Assembly: GCF_904848585.1 (NCBI RefSeq)
Contig: NZ_CAJHCR010000001.1
Coordinates: 1,240,001-1,304,000 of the forward strand
Direction of reading: 5' to 3'
Origin: Paraburkholderia kirstenboschensis
Lineage (GTDB): Bacteria > Pseudomonadota > Gammaproteobacteria > Burkholderiales > Burkholderiaceae
Length of the DNA stretch: 64,000 bases
Shown here one piece after another: positions 19,062 through 29,642 of the stretch (the stretch's first letter is position 1; every line of letters begins with the position of its first letter). Position numbers and translations under genes: made by a program. The notes beneath the pieces were generated by a model. The model saw only the letters and a program-made list of their open reading frames with translations, ran no database searches and had not been told where the DNA came from.

Positions 19062-20141
19062 ATGCCGAAATCGAAGCGCCGCCTGCCGCAAGCCGAATCT
19101 GAAACGATCAGCGATGCCACGTCCGCTTCGGTGGACCAAAGCGGCGCTTCCGAAGCGGAAGAAGAGACGGCGGACGAGCGCGAACTCGACGACCGTCAAA
19201 GCGCGGAAGAAGGCGGCGACGCGCGCGAAGGCGCGACCGAGGTCGTGCCCGACGCCGACGATTTCCGCGCGCTGCTGCAGGCCGAGCTGACGGCCGACAC
19301 GATCCAGCATTATCTGAATCGCATCAGCGTAAAGCCGCTCCTCACAGTCGAAGAGGAGCAGAAGTACTCCCGTCTTGCGAAGGCGGGTGAGTTCGAAGCA
19401 CGGCAGGTGATGATCGAGCGCAATCTGCGGCTTGTCGTCAGCATCGCTAAGGGTTATCTGAACCGCGGCGTGCCGCTGCTCGATCTGATCGAAGAGGGCA
19501 ACCTCGGCCTGATGCACGCCATCGAGAAATTCGATCCCACGCGCGGCTTCCGGTTTTCCACTTATGCGACCTGGTGGATACGACAGAGCATCGAGCGCGC
19601 GATCATGAACCAGGCGCGCACCGTGCGCTTGCCGGTGCACGTGATTCGCGAGCTCAATCAGGTGTTGCGTGCGAAGCGCCATCTGGAAAAAAATTCAATG
19701 AATTCGGGCGAAGCAGCCGAGCGCCGCGACGCAAGCATCGACGACATCGCGTATCTGACTGGTAAGACCACTGACGAAGTCACCGACATTCTTGCGCTCA
19801 ACGAGCACACGGCGTCGCTCGACGCGCCGCTCGATCTCGATCCGGCCAGCAGTCTGCTCGATCTGTTGTCCGACGACCAGAGCCAGTCGCCGGACGCCGA
19901 GGTCCAGCATCGCGAACTGGAAACGCTCACGCGCGCGTGGCTTGCGCGTTTGTCGGACAAGCACCGTCATGTGATCGAACGCCGGTTTGGCCTGAACCAC
20001 ATCGAGCCCGCCACGCTCGAAGAGCTCGCCGATGAAATGGGCCTCACGCGCGAGCGTGTGCGCCAGATCCAACAGGAAGCGCTCGTGCGGTTGAAGCGCT
20101 TTTTCGCCTCCAACGGCGTTCGGAAAGACGCCGTTCTCTAA
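19062..20141 (+). CDS. rpoS: RNA polymerase sigma factor RpoS
   Basis: A 359-residue stationary-phase/general stress sigma factor. An acidic N-terminus of about 65 residues is followed by region 1.2 (DTIQHYLNRISVKPLLT), region 2 (ARQVMIERNLRLVVSIAKGY, LLDLIEEGNLGLMHAIEKFD, and FSTYATWWIRQSIERAI for -10 recognition), region 3 and region 4 (ATLEELADEMGLTRERVRQI). It lies 11 bp behind nlpD, the order known in gamma- and betaproteobacteria, where a promoter inside nlpD often drives rpoS; such a promoter was not resolved here. Confidence 0.97.
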   Translation: MPKSKRRLPQAESETISDATSASVDQSGASEAEEETADERELDDRQSAEEGGDAREGATEVVPDADDFRALLQAELTADTIQHYLNRISVKPLLTVEEEQKYSRLAKAGEFEARQVMIERNLRLVVSIAKGYLNRGVPLLDLIEEGNLGLMHAIEKFDPTRGFRFSTYATWWIRQSIERAIMNQARTVRLPVHVIRELNQVLRAKRHLEKNSMNSGEAAERRDASIDDIAYLTGKTTDEVTDILALNEHTASLDAPLDLDPASSLLDLLSDDQSQSPDAEVQHRELETLTRAWLARLSDKHRHVIERRFGLNHIEPATLEELADEMGLTRERVRQIQQEALVRLKRFFASNGVRKDAVL

Positions 20142-20145
20142 CCTG

Positions 20146-20922
20146 ATGACACCGATTCTTGTTTTCGACATCGAGACGATTCCCGATGTCGCCGGCATCC
20201 GCCGCCTCGAAGATTTGCCCGCCACGATGAGCGACGCCGAAGTCGCCGAGCACGCGTTTGCCGCCCGCCGCGATAAGACCGGCAGCGATTTTCTGCCGCA
20301 TCATCTGCAACGGATCGCCGCGATCTCCTGTGTGTTCCGCGATAACAACGGTTTTCGCGTGCGCTCGCTCGGCACACTGGAAGACGGCGAAGCGGCGCTC
20401 GTGCAGTCGTTTTATCGCGTGATCGAGAAGTACACGCCGCAGCTCGTGTCGTGGAACGGCGGCGGCTTCGATTTGCCGGTGCTGAACTATCGCGCGCTCG
20501 TCAACGGGATACCCGCTTACCGGTTCTGGGATCTTGGCGAGGACGACCGCGAGTTCAAGTGGAACAACTACATTAGCCGCTATCACGCGCGCCACACCGA
20601 CCTGATGGACGTGCTCGCAATGTACCAGGCGCGCGCCAACGCGCCGCTCGACGCGCTGGCGAAAATGTGCGGCTTTCCCGGCAAGATGGGCATGGACGGC
20701 AGCCAGGTGTGGCATGCGTATCAGGAAGGGCGGATCGAGGAAATCCGCAATTACTGCGAGACCGACGTCGTGAATACGTATCTGCTCTATTGCCGCTTCC
20801 AACTCATTCGCGGCGCATTTTCCGCGGCGGAATACGCCGACGAGATCAATCTCGTCAAGAACGCGCTGGCGCTCGAAACGGCGCCGCAATGGGCGGAGTA
20901 TCTGGCGGCGTTCGATCAGTAG
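20146..20922 (+). CDS. Predicted 3'-5' exonuclease, PolB-like (DEDDy)
   Basis: A 258-residue protein of the predicted PolB-like 3'-5' exonuclease family. The three exonuclease motifs are visible: Exo I FDIET (D8, E10), Exo II VSWNGGGFDLPVLNYR, and Exo III YCETDVVNTYLLY with the DEDDy tyrosine spacing. It starts 4 bp after the rpoS stop and so is probably co-transcribed with the rpoS block. There is no polymerase domain. A role in DNA repair in stationary phase would fit the context but is inference. Confidence 0.9.
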   Translation: MTPILVFDIETIPDVAGIRRLEDLPATMSDAEVAEHAFAARRDKTGSDFLPHHLQRIAAISCVFRDNNGFRVRSLGTLEDGEAALVQSFYRVIEKYTPQLVSWNGGGFDLPVLNYRALVNGIPAYRFWDLGEDDREFKWNNYISRYHARHTDLMDVLAMYQARANAPLDALAKMCGFPGKMGMDGSQVWHAYQEGRIEEIRNYCETDVVNTYLLYCRFQLIRGAFSAAEYADEINLVKNALALETAPQWAEYLAAFDQ

Positions 20923-21020
20923 CGGTGCAGGCGGTGCTGGAGATGCGCGTGGGGCGAAGGCGTCGCCCGGCGCTTCGTCTACAATCTCGCCTTTCCCCAA
21001 AGTTTGCCAGGAAGTAGCAG

Positions 21021-22487
21021 GTGTCCCGAACTGCCCCCCACCGTCGCTCGCCGAAGCGCCCGTCGAAATACCATAAGACGCCCGCTCCTGCGCCAGCGCA
21101 CGTCATCACCGGCAATGAACCGGTCATTGAAATCGTTTCGCTCGATATGGAAGCCCGCGGCGTCGGCCGCATGGAGGGCGAGGACGGCACGCCCGGCAAG
21201 GTGGTCTTCGTCGAAGGCGCGCTGCCCGGCGAGCGCGTGAGCTACTCGACACATCGCAGCAAGCCGAAATTCGAGCAAGCCGAAGTCGTTCAGGTGTTCC
21301 GCGAAAGCGTGATGCGCACCAAGCCAAAGTGCGTGTACTTCGACACTTGCGGCGGCTGTTCGATGCAGCATCTGGATATTCGCGCGCAAGTCGCGGTCAA
21401 GCAGCGCGTGCTCGAGGACAACCTTCAGCATCTGGCGAAGCTACGCCCTGAAACGGTGTTCCGGCCGATTGACGGACCGGCTTGGGGCTACCGCTACCGC
21501 GCGCGTCTCGCGGTGCGTTTCCTGCCGGAAAAAGGCGGCATGCGTATCGGCTTTCACGAGAAGAAGAGCAGCTACATCGCGGATATGAAAACCTGCGAAG
21601 TTCTGCCGCCGCATGTGTCGGCAATGCTGATGCCGCTGCGCTTCATGGTGCGCAAGCTGTCCATTTACGATCGCATGCCGCAGCTCGAACTGGCGGTCGG
21701 CTCGTCGGTGACGGCGCTCGTCGTGCGCAACCTGGAACCTTTGACTCCTGCTGACGAACAGGTGCTGCGCGAGTTCGCCGACGAGTACAAGGTCCAGTTC
21801 TGGATCCAGCCAGGCGGGCCCGACACTGTCGCGCCGCTCTATCCGCTCGACGTGCAGCTCGACTACACGCTGCCCGAATACGACATCCGGATGCCGTTCA
21901 AGCCGACCGACTTCACGCAGGTCAATCACGCGATCAACCGTGTGCTCGTGAGCCGCGCGCTGCGTCTACTGGCGCCTGTGCGCACCGACCGAGTGCTCGA
22001 CCTGTTCTGCGGGATCGGCAACTTCACGCTGCCGCTCGCCCGTGTCGCGAAGGAAGTAGTGGGTATCGAAGGCAGCGAAGTGCTGACCTCGCGGGCGCTC
22101 GCCAACGCCGAGCTGAACGGCGTGGCGGGGCATACGTCATTCGCGTGCCGCAATCTTTTCGAAGTCACCGCCGACGACATTCGCGCGCTCGGCCACTTCG
22201 ACAAGTTCCTGATCGACCCGCCGCGCGAAGGCGCGCTGGCTGTCGCGAAAGCTTTGGCCGAGATCGCTCAGAGCGGCAACGGGCCGTTGCCGCAGCGCAT
22301 CGTCTACGTGTCCTGCAACCCGTCGACGCTTGCGCGCGACTCGGGTCTGCTCGTGCATGAGGCGGGCTACCGGCTGGTGGGTGCTGGCGTCGTCAACATG
22401 TTCCCGCACACGTCGCACGTGGAGTCGATTGCGTTGTTCGAGCGCGATTCACGGACACACGAACGCACCCGCGAACGCCTGGACTGA
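21021..22487 (+). CDS. rlmD: 23S rRNA (uracil-1939-C5)-methyltransferase RlmD
   Basis: A 488-residue RNA methyltransferase. After a basic N-terminal tail comes a TRAM domain ([20 protein letters not shown]), then the 4Fe-4S cysteines C104, C110, C113 and about C192. The Rossmann methyltransferase domain has [23 protein letters not shown] and the catalytic-cysteine motif [13 protein letters not shown]. The start is GTG at 21021 with AGGAAG upstream; no better ATG is in frame. It ends just before a bidirectional terminator shared with bamD. Confidence 0.95.
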   Translation: MSRTAPHRRSPKRPSKYHKTPAPAPAHVITGNEPVIEIVSLDMEARGVGRMEGEDGTPGKVVFVEGALPGERVSYSTHRSKPKFEQAEVVQVFRESVMRTKPKCVYFDTCGGCSMQHLDIRAQVAVKQRVLEDNLQHLAKLRPETVFRPIDGPAWGYRYRARLAVRFLPEKGGMRIGFHEKKSSYIADMKTCEVLPPHVSAMLMPLRFMVRKLSIYDRMPQLELAVGSSVTALVVRNLEPLTPADEQVLREFADEYKVQFWIQPGGPDTVAPLYPLDVQLDYTLPEYDIRMPFKPTDFTQVNHAINRVLVSRALRLLAPVRTDRVLDLFCGIGNFTLPLARVAKEVVGIEGSEVLTSRALANAELNGVAGHTSFACRNLFEVTADDIRALGHFDKFLIDPPREGALAVAKALAEIAQSGNGPLPQRIVYVSCNPSTLARDSGLLVHEAGYRLVGAGVVNMFPHTSHVESIALFERDSRTHERTRERLD

Positions 22488-22497
22488 ACGCGCAAAG

Positions 22498-22530
22498 CAA
22501 AATGCCACGACCTGGGTCGTGGCGTTTTTC
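22498..22530. terminator. Bidirectional terminator between rlmD and bamD
   Basis: The stem GCCACGAC (22504-22511) pairs with GTCGTGGC (22516-22523). It is followed by GTTTTT on the plus strand and by a short T-rich stretch on the minus strand. It lies between two convergent genes. Confidence 0.8.
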
Positions 22531-22563
22531 ACTTGCAGCCGATTTTTCAGCGTGCCGCGCGGC

Positions 22564-23424
22564 TTAGAACTGCCACCACGACTTTTCCTTGCCCGGCCGT
22601 GCATGGCCCGTGATATACGGGCTGTCGGGGAAGGTGCCGGCCAGGACGCGCTTCGTGTCGTCGGCGAGTTGCGGCTGGTTCAGCTTCTCATACGACAGCA
22701 TCATGATGTGCAGTGCGTCTTCGATAGCCGGTGCGTTCTTGTATTCCTTCAACGCGAGTTGCGCGCGGTTGATCGCAGCCACATAGGCGCCACGGCGGTA
22801 GTAGTAGTCCGCCGCGTGGACTTCGTGCGACGCCAGCGCGTTTACGATGTAGCGCATGCGCTGTGCGGCGTCCGGCGCGTATTTGCTGTTGGGGTAACGG
22901 TCGACGACGACCTTGAACGCGTCGTACGACTCACGCAGCGACTTCGGATCGCGCTCGCTCATGTCCTGACCGGAGAAGCGGCCGAAGAGACCCAGGTCGT
23001 CGTTGAAGTGGATCATGCCCTTCAGGTAGTACGCGTAGGCGATGTCCGGGTGATCCGGGTGAAGCTGGATGAAGCGGTCGATAGCCTGGTCGGCGGCCGC
23101 GGCTTCATTGTCTTTCCAACTGCAATACGCGACGTTGATCTGCGCCTGCTGTGCGAAGTGGCCGAACGGGTCGCGGCCTTCGAGCATTTCGAAGTATTTC
23201 GCGCACTTGCCGAAATCGCCGCCGCTCAAGGCGTCGTTCGCCTCCGTATATAATTTGTTGTTGTTCCACGTTGCCGTTTCGTCGGTCTTCTCCGGCAGGC
23301 CGTGGCAAGCCGCAACAACCGCGACGGCTGCGGCACACGCAATGTATCCGGCCACTTTCCGGGCCGCGTTCTTCAGGGCCTTCAAATTGATCGCCGCTTT
23401 AGTGATGGTGTTCAAGGCTCGCAT
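22564..23424 (-). CDS. bamD: Outer membrane assembly lipoprotein BamD
   Basis: A 286-residue lipoprotein of the Bam complex, which inserts beta-barrel proteins into the outer membrane. The signal peptide ends in the lipobox VVAAC, with C40 the lipidated cysteine. The mature part consists of TPR-like repeats with the BamD signatures [38 protein letters not shown] and [21 protein letters not shown]. The start at 23424 was chosen for a signal peptide of normal length; an upstream methionine at 23493 would overlap the divergent rluD gene. It is divergent from rluD, with about 40 bp between starts. Confidence 0.95.
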   Translation of the reverse strand: MRALNTITKAAINLKALKNAARKVAGYIACAAAVAVVAACHGLPEKTDETATWNNNKLYTEANDALSGGDFGKCAKYFEMLEGRDPFGHFAQQAQINVAYCSWKDNEAAAADQAIDRFIQLHPDHPDIAYAYYLKGMIHFNDDLGLFGRFSGQDMSERDPKSLRESYDAFKVVVDRYPNSKYAPDAAQRMRYIVNALASHEVHAADYYYRRGAYVAAINRAQLALKEYKNAPAIEDALHIMMLSYEKLNQPQLADDTKRVLAGTFPDSPYITGHARPGKEKSWWQF

Positions 23425-23462
23425 TTTCCAGTCTAGCTTTACGTCCAGGTGACCCAGACTCA

Positions 23463-24740
23463 ATGACCCGCTCAAATACTCCAGGCGCTGCAACCGGTGC
23501 CGGGAATAGCAACGAAGATTATAACGTAAGCGCCGACCCCTCCGACGCGTTGGGCGCGGATTCGCTCGACGACGATCTCGGCGCCGACGCGCTCGGCGCG
23601 GCCCGTGCGGCGAGCACGGTACCCACCGTGGCGAACCGTGTCACTGACGAAACGCCGCGCAATGTCGTAGTGCCCGACGAACTGGCAGGCGAGCGCCTCG
23701 ACAAGGTGCTTGCGCGTGTGTTCCCCGAGTTTTCGCGCAACCGTCTTCAAAGCTGGATCGAGGCGGAGCGCGTGCGCATCGACGGCAAGCCCGCGAAAAT
23801 CCGCCAGCCGGTGCCGCTCGGCGCGACGATCGAACTCGTGCCGGATCTGCTGCCCGAACAGCTCGCTTTCACGCCCGAACCGGTGCCGCTGGAAATCGTC
23901 TACGAAGACGACACGCTCGTGGTCATCAACAAGCCGGCCGGCATGGTCGTGCATCCAGCGGCCGGCAACTGGAGCGGCACGGTGCTGAACGGTCTGCTGT
24001 ACCGCTATGGCGACGCGGCGGCGGGCTTGCCGCGCGCGGGCATCGTGCATCGGCTGGACAAGGAAACGTCAGGGCTGATGGTGGTTGCGCGCACGCTCGA
24101 AGCGCAGACCGACCTCGTGCGCCAGTTGCAGGCGCGCACGGTGAAGCGCCGCTATCTCGCGCTCGTGTGGGGCAACATGCCTGAAGAAGGCACGATCGAC
24201 GCCCCGATCGGCCGCGATCCGCGCGAACGCACCCGCATGGCGGTGGTCACGGGCGCATCGGGTAAACCGGCGCGCACGCATTTCCGGCGCGTCGATACGG
24301 CGATCTGGCAGCGTCAGCCGGTCACCGCGATCCACTGCGACCTTGAAACGGGCCGCACGCATCAGATTCGCGTGCACTGCGCGCACATTGGCCACCCGCT
24401 GCTTGGCGATCCTGTCTATGGCCGCGCCCGCGGCAAGCGCTCGGTTGCGCCGCTGCCTGGCGAGTTCGCGCGTCAGGCGCTGCATGCATGGCGTCTCGGT
24501 CTGATTCACCCGAAAACCGGCCGCACGATGCAATGGCGCGCCGACGTGCCCGAGGACATCGCGGCGCTGTCGGCGGCGCTCGGTCTCGGCCGCGACGATG
24601 CGGGCGAGTTCGACGAGACGTACTATGAGGAAGACGGCTACGAAGCATCCCCCGGCGAAGAGATGGACGACCTCGATGAGCACGATGAAGACGACGCAGC
24701 CACGGACCATCCAGAGCAAGACGAGGACGATCGCGCATGA
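23463..24740 (+). CDS. rluD: 23S rRNA pseudouridine synthase RluD
   Basis: A 425-residue enzyme that makes pseudouridines in helix 69 of 23S rRNA. Residues 1-70 are an acidic, poorly conserved extension. The S4 RNA-binding domain follows ([20 protein letters not shown]), then the catalytic RluA domain with [12 protein letters not shown] (catalytic Asp) and [11 protein letters not shown]. The last 50 residues are strongly acidic ([10 protein letters not shown]). Its stop overlaps the next ATG by 4 bp. The order bamD/rluD divergent with pgeF behind is conserved in many Proteobacteria. Confidence 0.95.
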   Translation: MTRSNTPGAATGAGNSNEDYNVSADPSDALGADSLDDDLGADALGAARAASTVPTVANRVTDETPRNVVVPDELAGERLDKVLARVFPEFSRNRLQSWIEAERVRIDGKPAKIRQPVPLGATIELVPDLLPEQLAFTPEPVPLEIVYEDDTLVVINKPAGMVVHPAAGNWSGTVLNGLLYRYGDAAAGLPRAGIVHRLDKETSGLMVVARTLEAQTDLVRQLQARTVKRRYLALVWGNMPEEGTIDAPIGRDPRERTRMAVVTGASGKPARTHFRRVDTAIWQRQPVTAIHCDLETGRTHQIRVHCAHIGHPLLGDPVYGRARGKRSVAPLPGEFARQALHAWRLGLIHPKTGRTMQWRADVPEDIAALSAALGLGRDDAGEFDETYYEEDGYEASPGEEMDDLDEHDEDDAATDHPEQDEDDRA

Positions 24741-25597
24741 CGAGCCTGCCGCAACTGAGCTTTGCCGATGTCGTGCAACCCGCATGGAACGTGGCGCCCC
24801 GCGTGCGCGCGCTCGTCACCACGCGCGACGGCGGCGTGAGCGAGCCGCCGTTCGGGCGCTGGCGCGACGGCGCGGACCAGCCCGGCGGCCTGAATCTCGG
24901 GATGAAATCCGGTGACGATCTGGCGACCGTCGCCGCCAATCGCGCGCGGCTTCTGGAACTAACGGGCTTGAGCAAGGCAGCGTGGCTCGATCAGGTTCAC
25001 GGAGCGCGCATCGTGCGTGCGGAAGACGCGCTTCGCGAGGCGCGCGCGAGCGGCGCGCCGGCGCAGGCTGACGCGAGCGTTACCGATCGCGCGAGCATCG
25101 CCTGCGTGGTGATGATCGCCGACTGCATGCCGGTGCTGTTGTGCGACGAAGCTGGGCGCGCAGTCGGCGCGGCGCATGCGGGATGGCGCGGACTCGCGGC
25201 AGGCATCGTGGAGCAAACGGCCGGACGCGTCGCGGAACTCGCCGGCGTGCAAGCGGGCGCGTTGCACGCGTACCTCGGACCGTGCATTGGACCGGACTCG
25301 TTCGAAGTCGGTCCGGACGTGCGCGACGCCTTCATGAGCGGCACGGAAGAAAGCGAGCGCGAGGCCACGGCGAGTGCTTTTGTCGAGCATCCGCGGAACG
25401 CCGGCAAATATCTTGCTGACCTTCCGGCGCTGGCTCGCTTGCGCTTGCAGCGGCTCGGCGTGACGCGCATTGTCGGCGGCGATCTGTGCACGGTCACGCA
25501 ACGCGAGCGGTTCTATTCGTATCGTCGCGATCGCGAGACCGGCCGGATGGCCGCTTTGATCTGGCTCGACGATCAGGCACAGACACTCGGTGACTGA
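24737..25597 (+). CDS. pgeF: PgeF/YfiH purine nucleosidase-like multicopper domain protein
   Basis: A 286-residue member of the YfiH/PgeF family (peptidoglycan editing factor, formerly called polyphenol oxidase/laccase-domain protein). The metal-site motifs are [12 protein letters not shown] and [21 protein letters not shown] and the C-terminal [19 protein letters not shown] complete the signature. Homologues act on purine nucleosides or remove mis-incorporated L-serine muropeptides. The start overlaps the rluD stop (ATGA), indicating translational coupling. Confidence 0.92.
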   Translation: MTSLPQLSFADVVQPAWNVAPRVRALVTTRDGGVSEPPFGRWRDGADQPGGLNLGMKSGDDLATVAANRARLLELTGLSKAAWLDQVHGARIVRAEDALREARASGAPAQADASVTDRASIACVVMIADCMPVLLCDEAGRAVGAAHAGWRGLAAGIVEQTAGRVAELAGVQAGALHAYLGPCIGPDSFEVGPDVRDAFMSGTEESEREATASAFVEHPRNAGKYLADLPALARLRLQRLGVTRIVGGDLCTVTQRERFYSYRRDRETGRMAALIWLDDQAQTLGD

Positions 25598-25610
25598 CGC
25601 GCGGCGACCA

Positions 25611-25652
25611 ACGTTCAGCGGTTAGCGTTCAGCGATTAACGTTCAGCGATTA
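25611..25652 (+). repeat. 14-bp tandem repeat, three units
   Basis: Three units of RCGTTCAGCGRTTA (25611, 25625, 25639) begin 13 bp after the pgeF stop codon. On the minus strand each unit contains YCGCTGAA, the core of the octamer array at 49.3 kb, plus a 6-bp insert. Confidence 0.85.
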
Positions 25653-26006
25653 ACGCGCTGCGCATGATCTTCGACGACGGCGCTGCAACGATTAACGTGC
25701 TGCCCCGGCGCACGGCAATCATTCGCGCGCGTCGCGCGCCGCATTATCTACGAGCATGCGTATGCCTCTCTTCTCGGAGCGTGCGCACTACGCTTTTTGC
25801 TGCGCTGCCGGAACTCACTCGAGTCGATAAAACGGCCGAGATTGAGAGTTCCGCTGCAATCCATAAATGTGATTAAAGCGCTGTAGAACGCGTGTTTTTT
25901 TCGCGATCCGACATGCGCAGGACATATGGCCGAAAATCACGACAGGCTATACAGGGAAAACGATAATTAAAAAACTATCGCACTGCGGCAAAATCGGGAA
26001 CAAGCA

Positions 26007-26036
26007 TTGACATGCCTTGCGATGGGGAGCAAGAAT
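26007..26036 (+). promoter_or_regulatory. Sigma-70-type promoter of the pha operon
   Basis: TTGACA (26007-26012), an 18-bp spacer and AAGAAT (26031-26036). The -35 is perfect. The -10 is weak but resembles the arrangement I recall for the Cupriavidus phaCAB promoter (TTGACA, 18 bp, AACAAT). It would give a leader of about 110 nt before phaC. Confidence 0.6.
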
Positions 26037-26152
26037 GTTTCTCACAGCTCCTCGTACATGGGACAGGGCGTGACGAGGGCGCGAGCGATCGCCCACGTGC
26101 GCAAGAACCTGCCTCTCAACCGTCCGCAAGGACTTACCGGTCAAAAGCAGGT

Positions 26153-28123
26153 ATGGCAGCTTCTCATTCCTCAGCTTCCCCCAGCACCGACTCCTCGAAG
26201 GAGCATACGCAGCAGGCCGATACGAGCGGAGCAACACCGGCCGCCGGCATGCAGCAATTTTTCGACGCCTGGTTGAACGCGTGGCGCGCGCTCGGCGCGG
26301 CACCCGGTGGCAACGGCACGCCGTTCGCCATGCCGCAGGTTCCTCCAGCGCAAGGCGCGGCACCTTGGAGCTTGCCGCAAATGCCGTCGTTTTCGGCGGC
26401 GTTTCCTGCGGCGTTTCCAGCGACGTTTCCTGGCTTCCCAGGCATGCCTGACTTCAGCAAGCTGGCAGCGGGCGCGATGCCCGCCATGCCTTCGCTGGCA
26501 GGATTGACTATGCCAGCCGCGGCGATTCCGCCCGAACGTCTGCAGAAACTGCAAGCCGACTACACGCGCGAAGCGATGGTCCTGCTCCAGCAGGCGAGCG
26601 GCAACGGCGCAGCGCCAAAGGCGCCCGAACTCAAGGACCGCCGCTTCAGTTCCGACGCATGGAGTTCCACGCCAGCCTTCGCATTCACCGCCGCATGGTA
26701 TCTGCTGAACGCACGCTATCTGCAGGAAATGGTCGATGCTCTGGAAGCCGAACCGAAGGTGCGCGAGCGCATCCGTTTTGCAGTTCAGCAATGGACTGCC
26801 GCCGCATCGCCGAGCAACTTCCTCGCGTTGAATCCCGAGGCGCAGAAGACCTTGCTGGAAAGTCACGGCGAGAGCTTGCGTCAGGGCGTGATGAATCTGC
26901 TTACCGACATGCAGCGCGGCAAGATTTCGCAAACAGATGAGTCGCGCTTCGTGGTCGGCGAGAATCTCGCGACCACCGAAGGCTCGGTCGTTTTCGAAAA
27001 CGAGCTGATGCAGTTGATCCAGTACAAGCCGCGCACGGCGACCGTGCGCGAGCGTCCGCTGCTGATCGTGCCGCCGTGCATCAACAAGTACTACATTCTC
27101 GACCTGCAGCCGGAGAACTCGCTGGTCGCGCATGTGCTCGATTCGGGACACCAGGTGTTTCTGATCTCCTGGCGTAACGCGGATACCTCGATCGCCCATA
27201 AAACGTGGGACGACTACGTCGGCGAGGGCGTTCTCACGGCATTGCAAACGGTGAGCCGGATCAGCGGGCGTGAGCAGATCAACACGCTCGGCTTCTGCGT
27301 AGGCGGCACGCTGCTCGCCACTGCGCTCGCGGTCGCTGCGGCGCGCGGCGAACATCCGGCCGCGTCGATGACGCTGCTCACCACGATGCTCGACTTCTCC
27401 GACACGGGCGTGCTCGATATCTTCGTCGACGAAGCGCATGTGCAGATGCGCGAGCAGACCATCGGCGGCAAGAACGGTACGCCGCCGGGACTCATGCGCG
27501 GCGTCGAATTCGCCAACGCGTTTTCGTTTCTGCGGCCGAACGACCTCGTGTGGAACTACGTGGTCGACAATTATCTGAAGGGACGCACGCCGGTGCCGTT
27601 CGACCTGCTGTACTGGAACAGCGACTCGACCAGCCTGCCGGGCCCCATGTATGTCTGGTATCTGCGCAATACGTACCTCGAGAACCGTCTGCGCGAGCCG
27701 GGTGCGCTGACTACCTGCGGCGAGCCGGTCGACCTGTCGAAGGTCGACGTGCCCACCTTCATTTACGGTTCGCGCGAAGACCATATCGTGCCGTGGCAAA
27801 CGGCTTATGCGTCGGTGCCGCTCCTCGCCGGACCGTTGAAGTTCGTGCTCGGCGCGTCGGGTCATATCGCCGGCGTGATCAATCCGCCCGCGAAAAAGAA
27901 GCGCAGTTACTGGACGCTCGAGAGCGAAACCGGGGAGTTGCCGGAAACCCCCGACGAATGGTTTGGCGAGGCGAAAGAAGTGCCCGGCAGCTGGTGGCCC
28001 GAGTGGACCACATGGCTCGATCAGTACGGCGGCAAGAAGGTGAAGCCGCGCGCTGCGGCGGGCTCCCAGGAATTCCCGGTCATCGAACCGGCGCCGGGGC
28101 GCTACGTGCGGCAGCGCGAGTGA
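26153..28123 (+). CDS. phaC: Class I poly(3-hydroxyalkanoate) synthase
   Basis: A 656-residue enzyme that polymerises 3-hydroxyacyl-CoA into storage polyester at the granule surface. The lipase-like box GFCVGG has the nucleophile C382; D543 (SREDHIVPW) and H571 (GASGHIAGV) complete the triad. An N-terminal stretch of about 130 residues is rich in Ala, Pro, Phe and Met, with FPAAFPATFPGFPGM-type repeats, making the protein longer than the 589-residue Cupriavidus enzyme. The start MAASHSSASP at 26153 is chosen because the frame upstream has no conserved sequence; the Shine-Dalgarno is weak (AGCAGG). First gene of phaC-phaA-phaB-phaR. Confidence 0.96.
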   Translation: MAASHSSASPSTDSSKEHTQQADTSGATPAAGMQQFFDAWLNAWRALGAAPGGNGTPFAMPQVPPAQGAAPWSLPQMPSFSAAFPAAFPATFPGFPGMPDFSKLAAGAMPAMPSLAGLTMPAAAIPPERLQKLQADYTREAMVLLQQASGNGAAPKAPELKDRRFSSDAWSSTPAFAFTAAWYLLNARYLQEMVDALEAEPKVRERIRFAVQQWTAAASPSNFLALNPEAQKTLLESHGESLRQGVMNLLTDMQRGKISQTDESRFVVGENLATTEGSVVFENELMQLIQYKPRTATVRERPLLIVPPCINKYYILDLQPENSLVAHVLDSGHQVFLISWRNADTSIAHKTWDDYVGEGVLTALQTVSRISGREQINTLGFCVGGTLLATALAVAAARGEHPAASMTLLTTMLDFSDTGVLDIFVDEAHVQMREQTIGGKNGTPPGLMRGVEFANAFSFLRPNDLVWNYVVDNYLKGRTPVPFDLLYWNSDSTSLPGPMYVWYLRNTYLENRLREPGALTTCGEPVDLSKVDVPTFIYGSREDHIVPWQTAYASVPLLAGPLKFVLGASGHIAGVINPPAKKKRSYWTLESETGELPETPDEWFGEAKEVPGSWWPEWTTWLDQYGGKKVKPRAAAGSQEFPVIEPAPGRYVRQRE

Positions 28124-28250
28124 GGCGGACATGGCGTGCGGTTCGACCGAACGCAGGAAAGCAGACAAGCTGGCGATTTTTGACGAGCAACGAGATTTTT
28201 AACGTGACGGGCTGCGGCGTAATCAGCCGATGTGCCCGGAGGATATCGAA

Positions 28251-29432
28251 ATGACTGATGTTGTGATCGTATCGGCCGCCCGTACGGCAGTAGGCAAATT
28301 CGGTGGGTCGCTGGCGAAGATCCCAGCGCCCGAGCTCGGCGCGACGGTGATCCGCGCGGTACTGGAACGCGCGGGTATGAAGCCCGAGCAGGTGAGCGAA
28401 GTGATTCTGGGGCAGGTGCTGACGGCGGGCTCGGGCCAGAATCCGGCGCGCCAGTCGCTGATCAAGGCCGGTCTGCCTGCGGCAGTACCCGGCATGACGA
28501 TCAACAAGGTCTGCGGTTCGGGCCTGAAAGCGGTCATGCTGGCGGCCAACGCGATCATTGCGGGCGACGCGGACATCGTGATCGCCGGCGGTCAGGAAAA
28601 CATGAGCGCCGCACCGCACGTGCTGCCGGGTTCGCGCGACGGTTTCCGCATGGGCGACGCAAAGCTGATCGACTCGATGATCGTCGACGGCCTGTGGGAC
28701 GTGTACAACCAGTATCACATGGGCGTGACGGCGGAAAACGTCGCGAAGGAATTCGATATCACGCGTGAACAGCAGGACGCGTTTGCGGCGTTGTCGCAGA
28801 ACAAGGCTGAAGCCGCTCAAAAGTCCGGCCGTTTCGACGACGAAATCGTGCCGGTCGAAATTCCGCAACGCAAGGGCGACCCGGTGCGTTTCGCCACCGA
28901 CGAGTTCGTGCGTCACGGTGTGACGGCCGAAGCGCTGGCAGGCCTCAAGCCGGCGTTCTCGAAGGAAGGCACGGTGACGGCGGCCAACGCGTCGGGTCTG
29001 AACGACGGCGCGGCGGCGGTGCTCGTGATGTCCGCGAAGAAAGCCGAAGCGCTCGGTCTCACGCCGCTTGCGCGCATCAAGGCTTACGCGAACGCGGGCG
29101 TCGATCCGAAGGTCATGGGCATGGGCCCGGTGCCGGCTTCGCGCCGCTGTCTGGAGCGCGCAGGCTGGAGCGTGAACGATCTCGACCTGATGGAAATCAA
29201 CGAGGCATTCGCCGCTCAGGCGCTCGCGGTGCACAAGCAGATGGGCTGGGACACGTCGAAGATCAACGTGAACGGCGGGGCGATTGCGATCGGCCACCCG
29301 ATCGGTGCGTCCGGCTGCCGGATTCTCGTCACGCTGCTGTACGAAATGCAGAAGCGCGATGCGAAGAAGGGTCTCGCTTCGCTGTGTATCGGCGGCGGCA
29401 TGGGCGTCGCACTGGCGCTCGAGCGGGTTTGA
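28251..29432 (+). CDS. phaA: Acetyl-CoA acetyltransferase (PHA thiolase)
   Basis: A 393-residue biosynthetic thiolase that condenses two acetyl-CoA to acetoacetyl-CoA, the first step of PHB synthesis. The acyl-accepting C88 is in [12 protein letters not shown]; the GHPIGASG histidine and the second cysteine in SLCIGGGMG are present. AGGAGG-like CGGAGGA lies 8 bp before the ATG at 28251, which decides the start over an in-frame ATG at 28230. It lies between phaC and phaB. Confidence 0.96.
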   Translation: MTDVVIVSAARTAVGKFGGSLAKIPAPELGATVIRAVLERAGMKPEQVSEVILGQVLTAGSGQNPARQSLIKAGLPAAVPGMTINKVCGSGLKAVMLAANAIIAGDADIVIAGGQENMSAAPHVLPGSRDGFRMGDAKLIDSMIVDGLWDVYNQYHMGVTAENVAKEFDITREQQDAFAALSQNKAEAAQKSGRFDDEIVPVEIPQRKGDPVRFATDEFVRHGVTAEALAGLKPAFSKEGTVTAANASGLNDGAAAVLVMSAKKAEALGLTPLARIKAYANAGVDPKVMGMGPVPASRRCLERAGWSVNDLDLMEINEAFAAQALAVHKQMGWDTSKINVNGGAIAIGHPIGASGCRILVTLLYEMQKRDAKKGLASLCIGGGMGVALALERV

Positions 29433-29642
29433 TCGGGCGCGCGTGCCGCCTGCGCGCGCGAGGCACCAGCGGGTGCCAGACCGGGTGTTCAGGCGCGCCG
29501 CTCGCGGCACGCGGCGCGCGAGCGCTGTAGCGGCCTCGCAGCCGTTCGCGAGACGGCGGCGAGATCAAGCATCAGGCGAGGGGATAGGTAGCCGGTCGGG
29601 GCAGCCGGTCGGCGCCTCGAAAACGATAACGGAGTCTAGGTC

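Larger units (their letters stand above)
25598..26152 (+). other. Intergenic region upstream of phaC
   Basis: 555 bp between pgeF and phaC, noticeably AT-richer towards its right half (about 25850-26010). It holds the 14-bp repeat at 25611-25652 and the phaC promoter at 26007-26036. No supported gene; short open frames here have no ribosome-binding site. Confidence 0.6.

Noticed and set aside
26005..26022. Sigma-54 promoter before phaC (TGACATG...TTGC).
   Set aside because: The spacing between the GG-like and GC elements is too short and the GG is absent; the sigma-70 reading fits better.
26171..28168. 665-codon minus-strand frame over phaC.
   Set aside because: Mirror of phaC third-position GC bias; His/Arg-rich translation with no domain.
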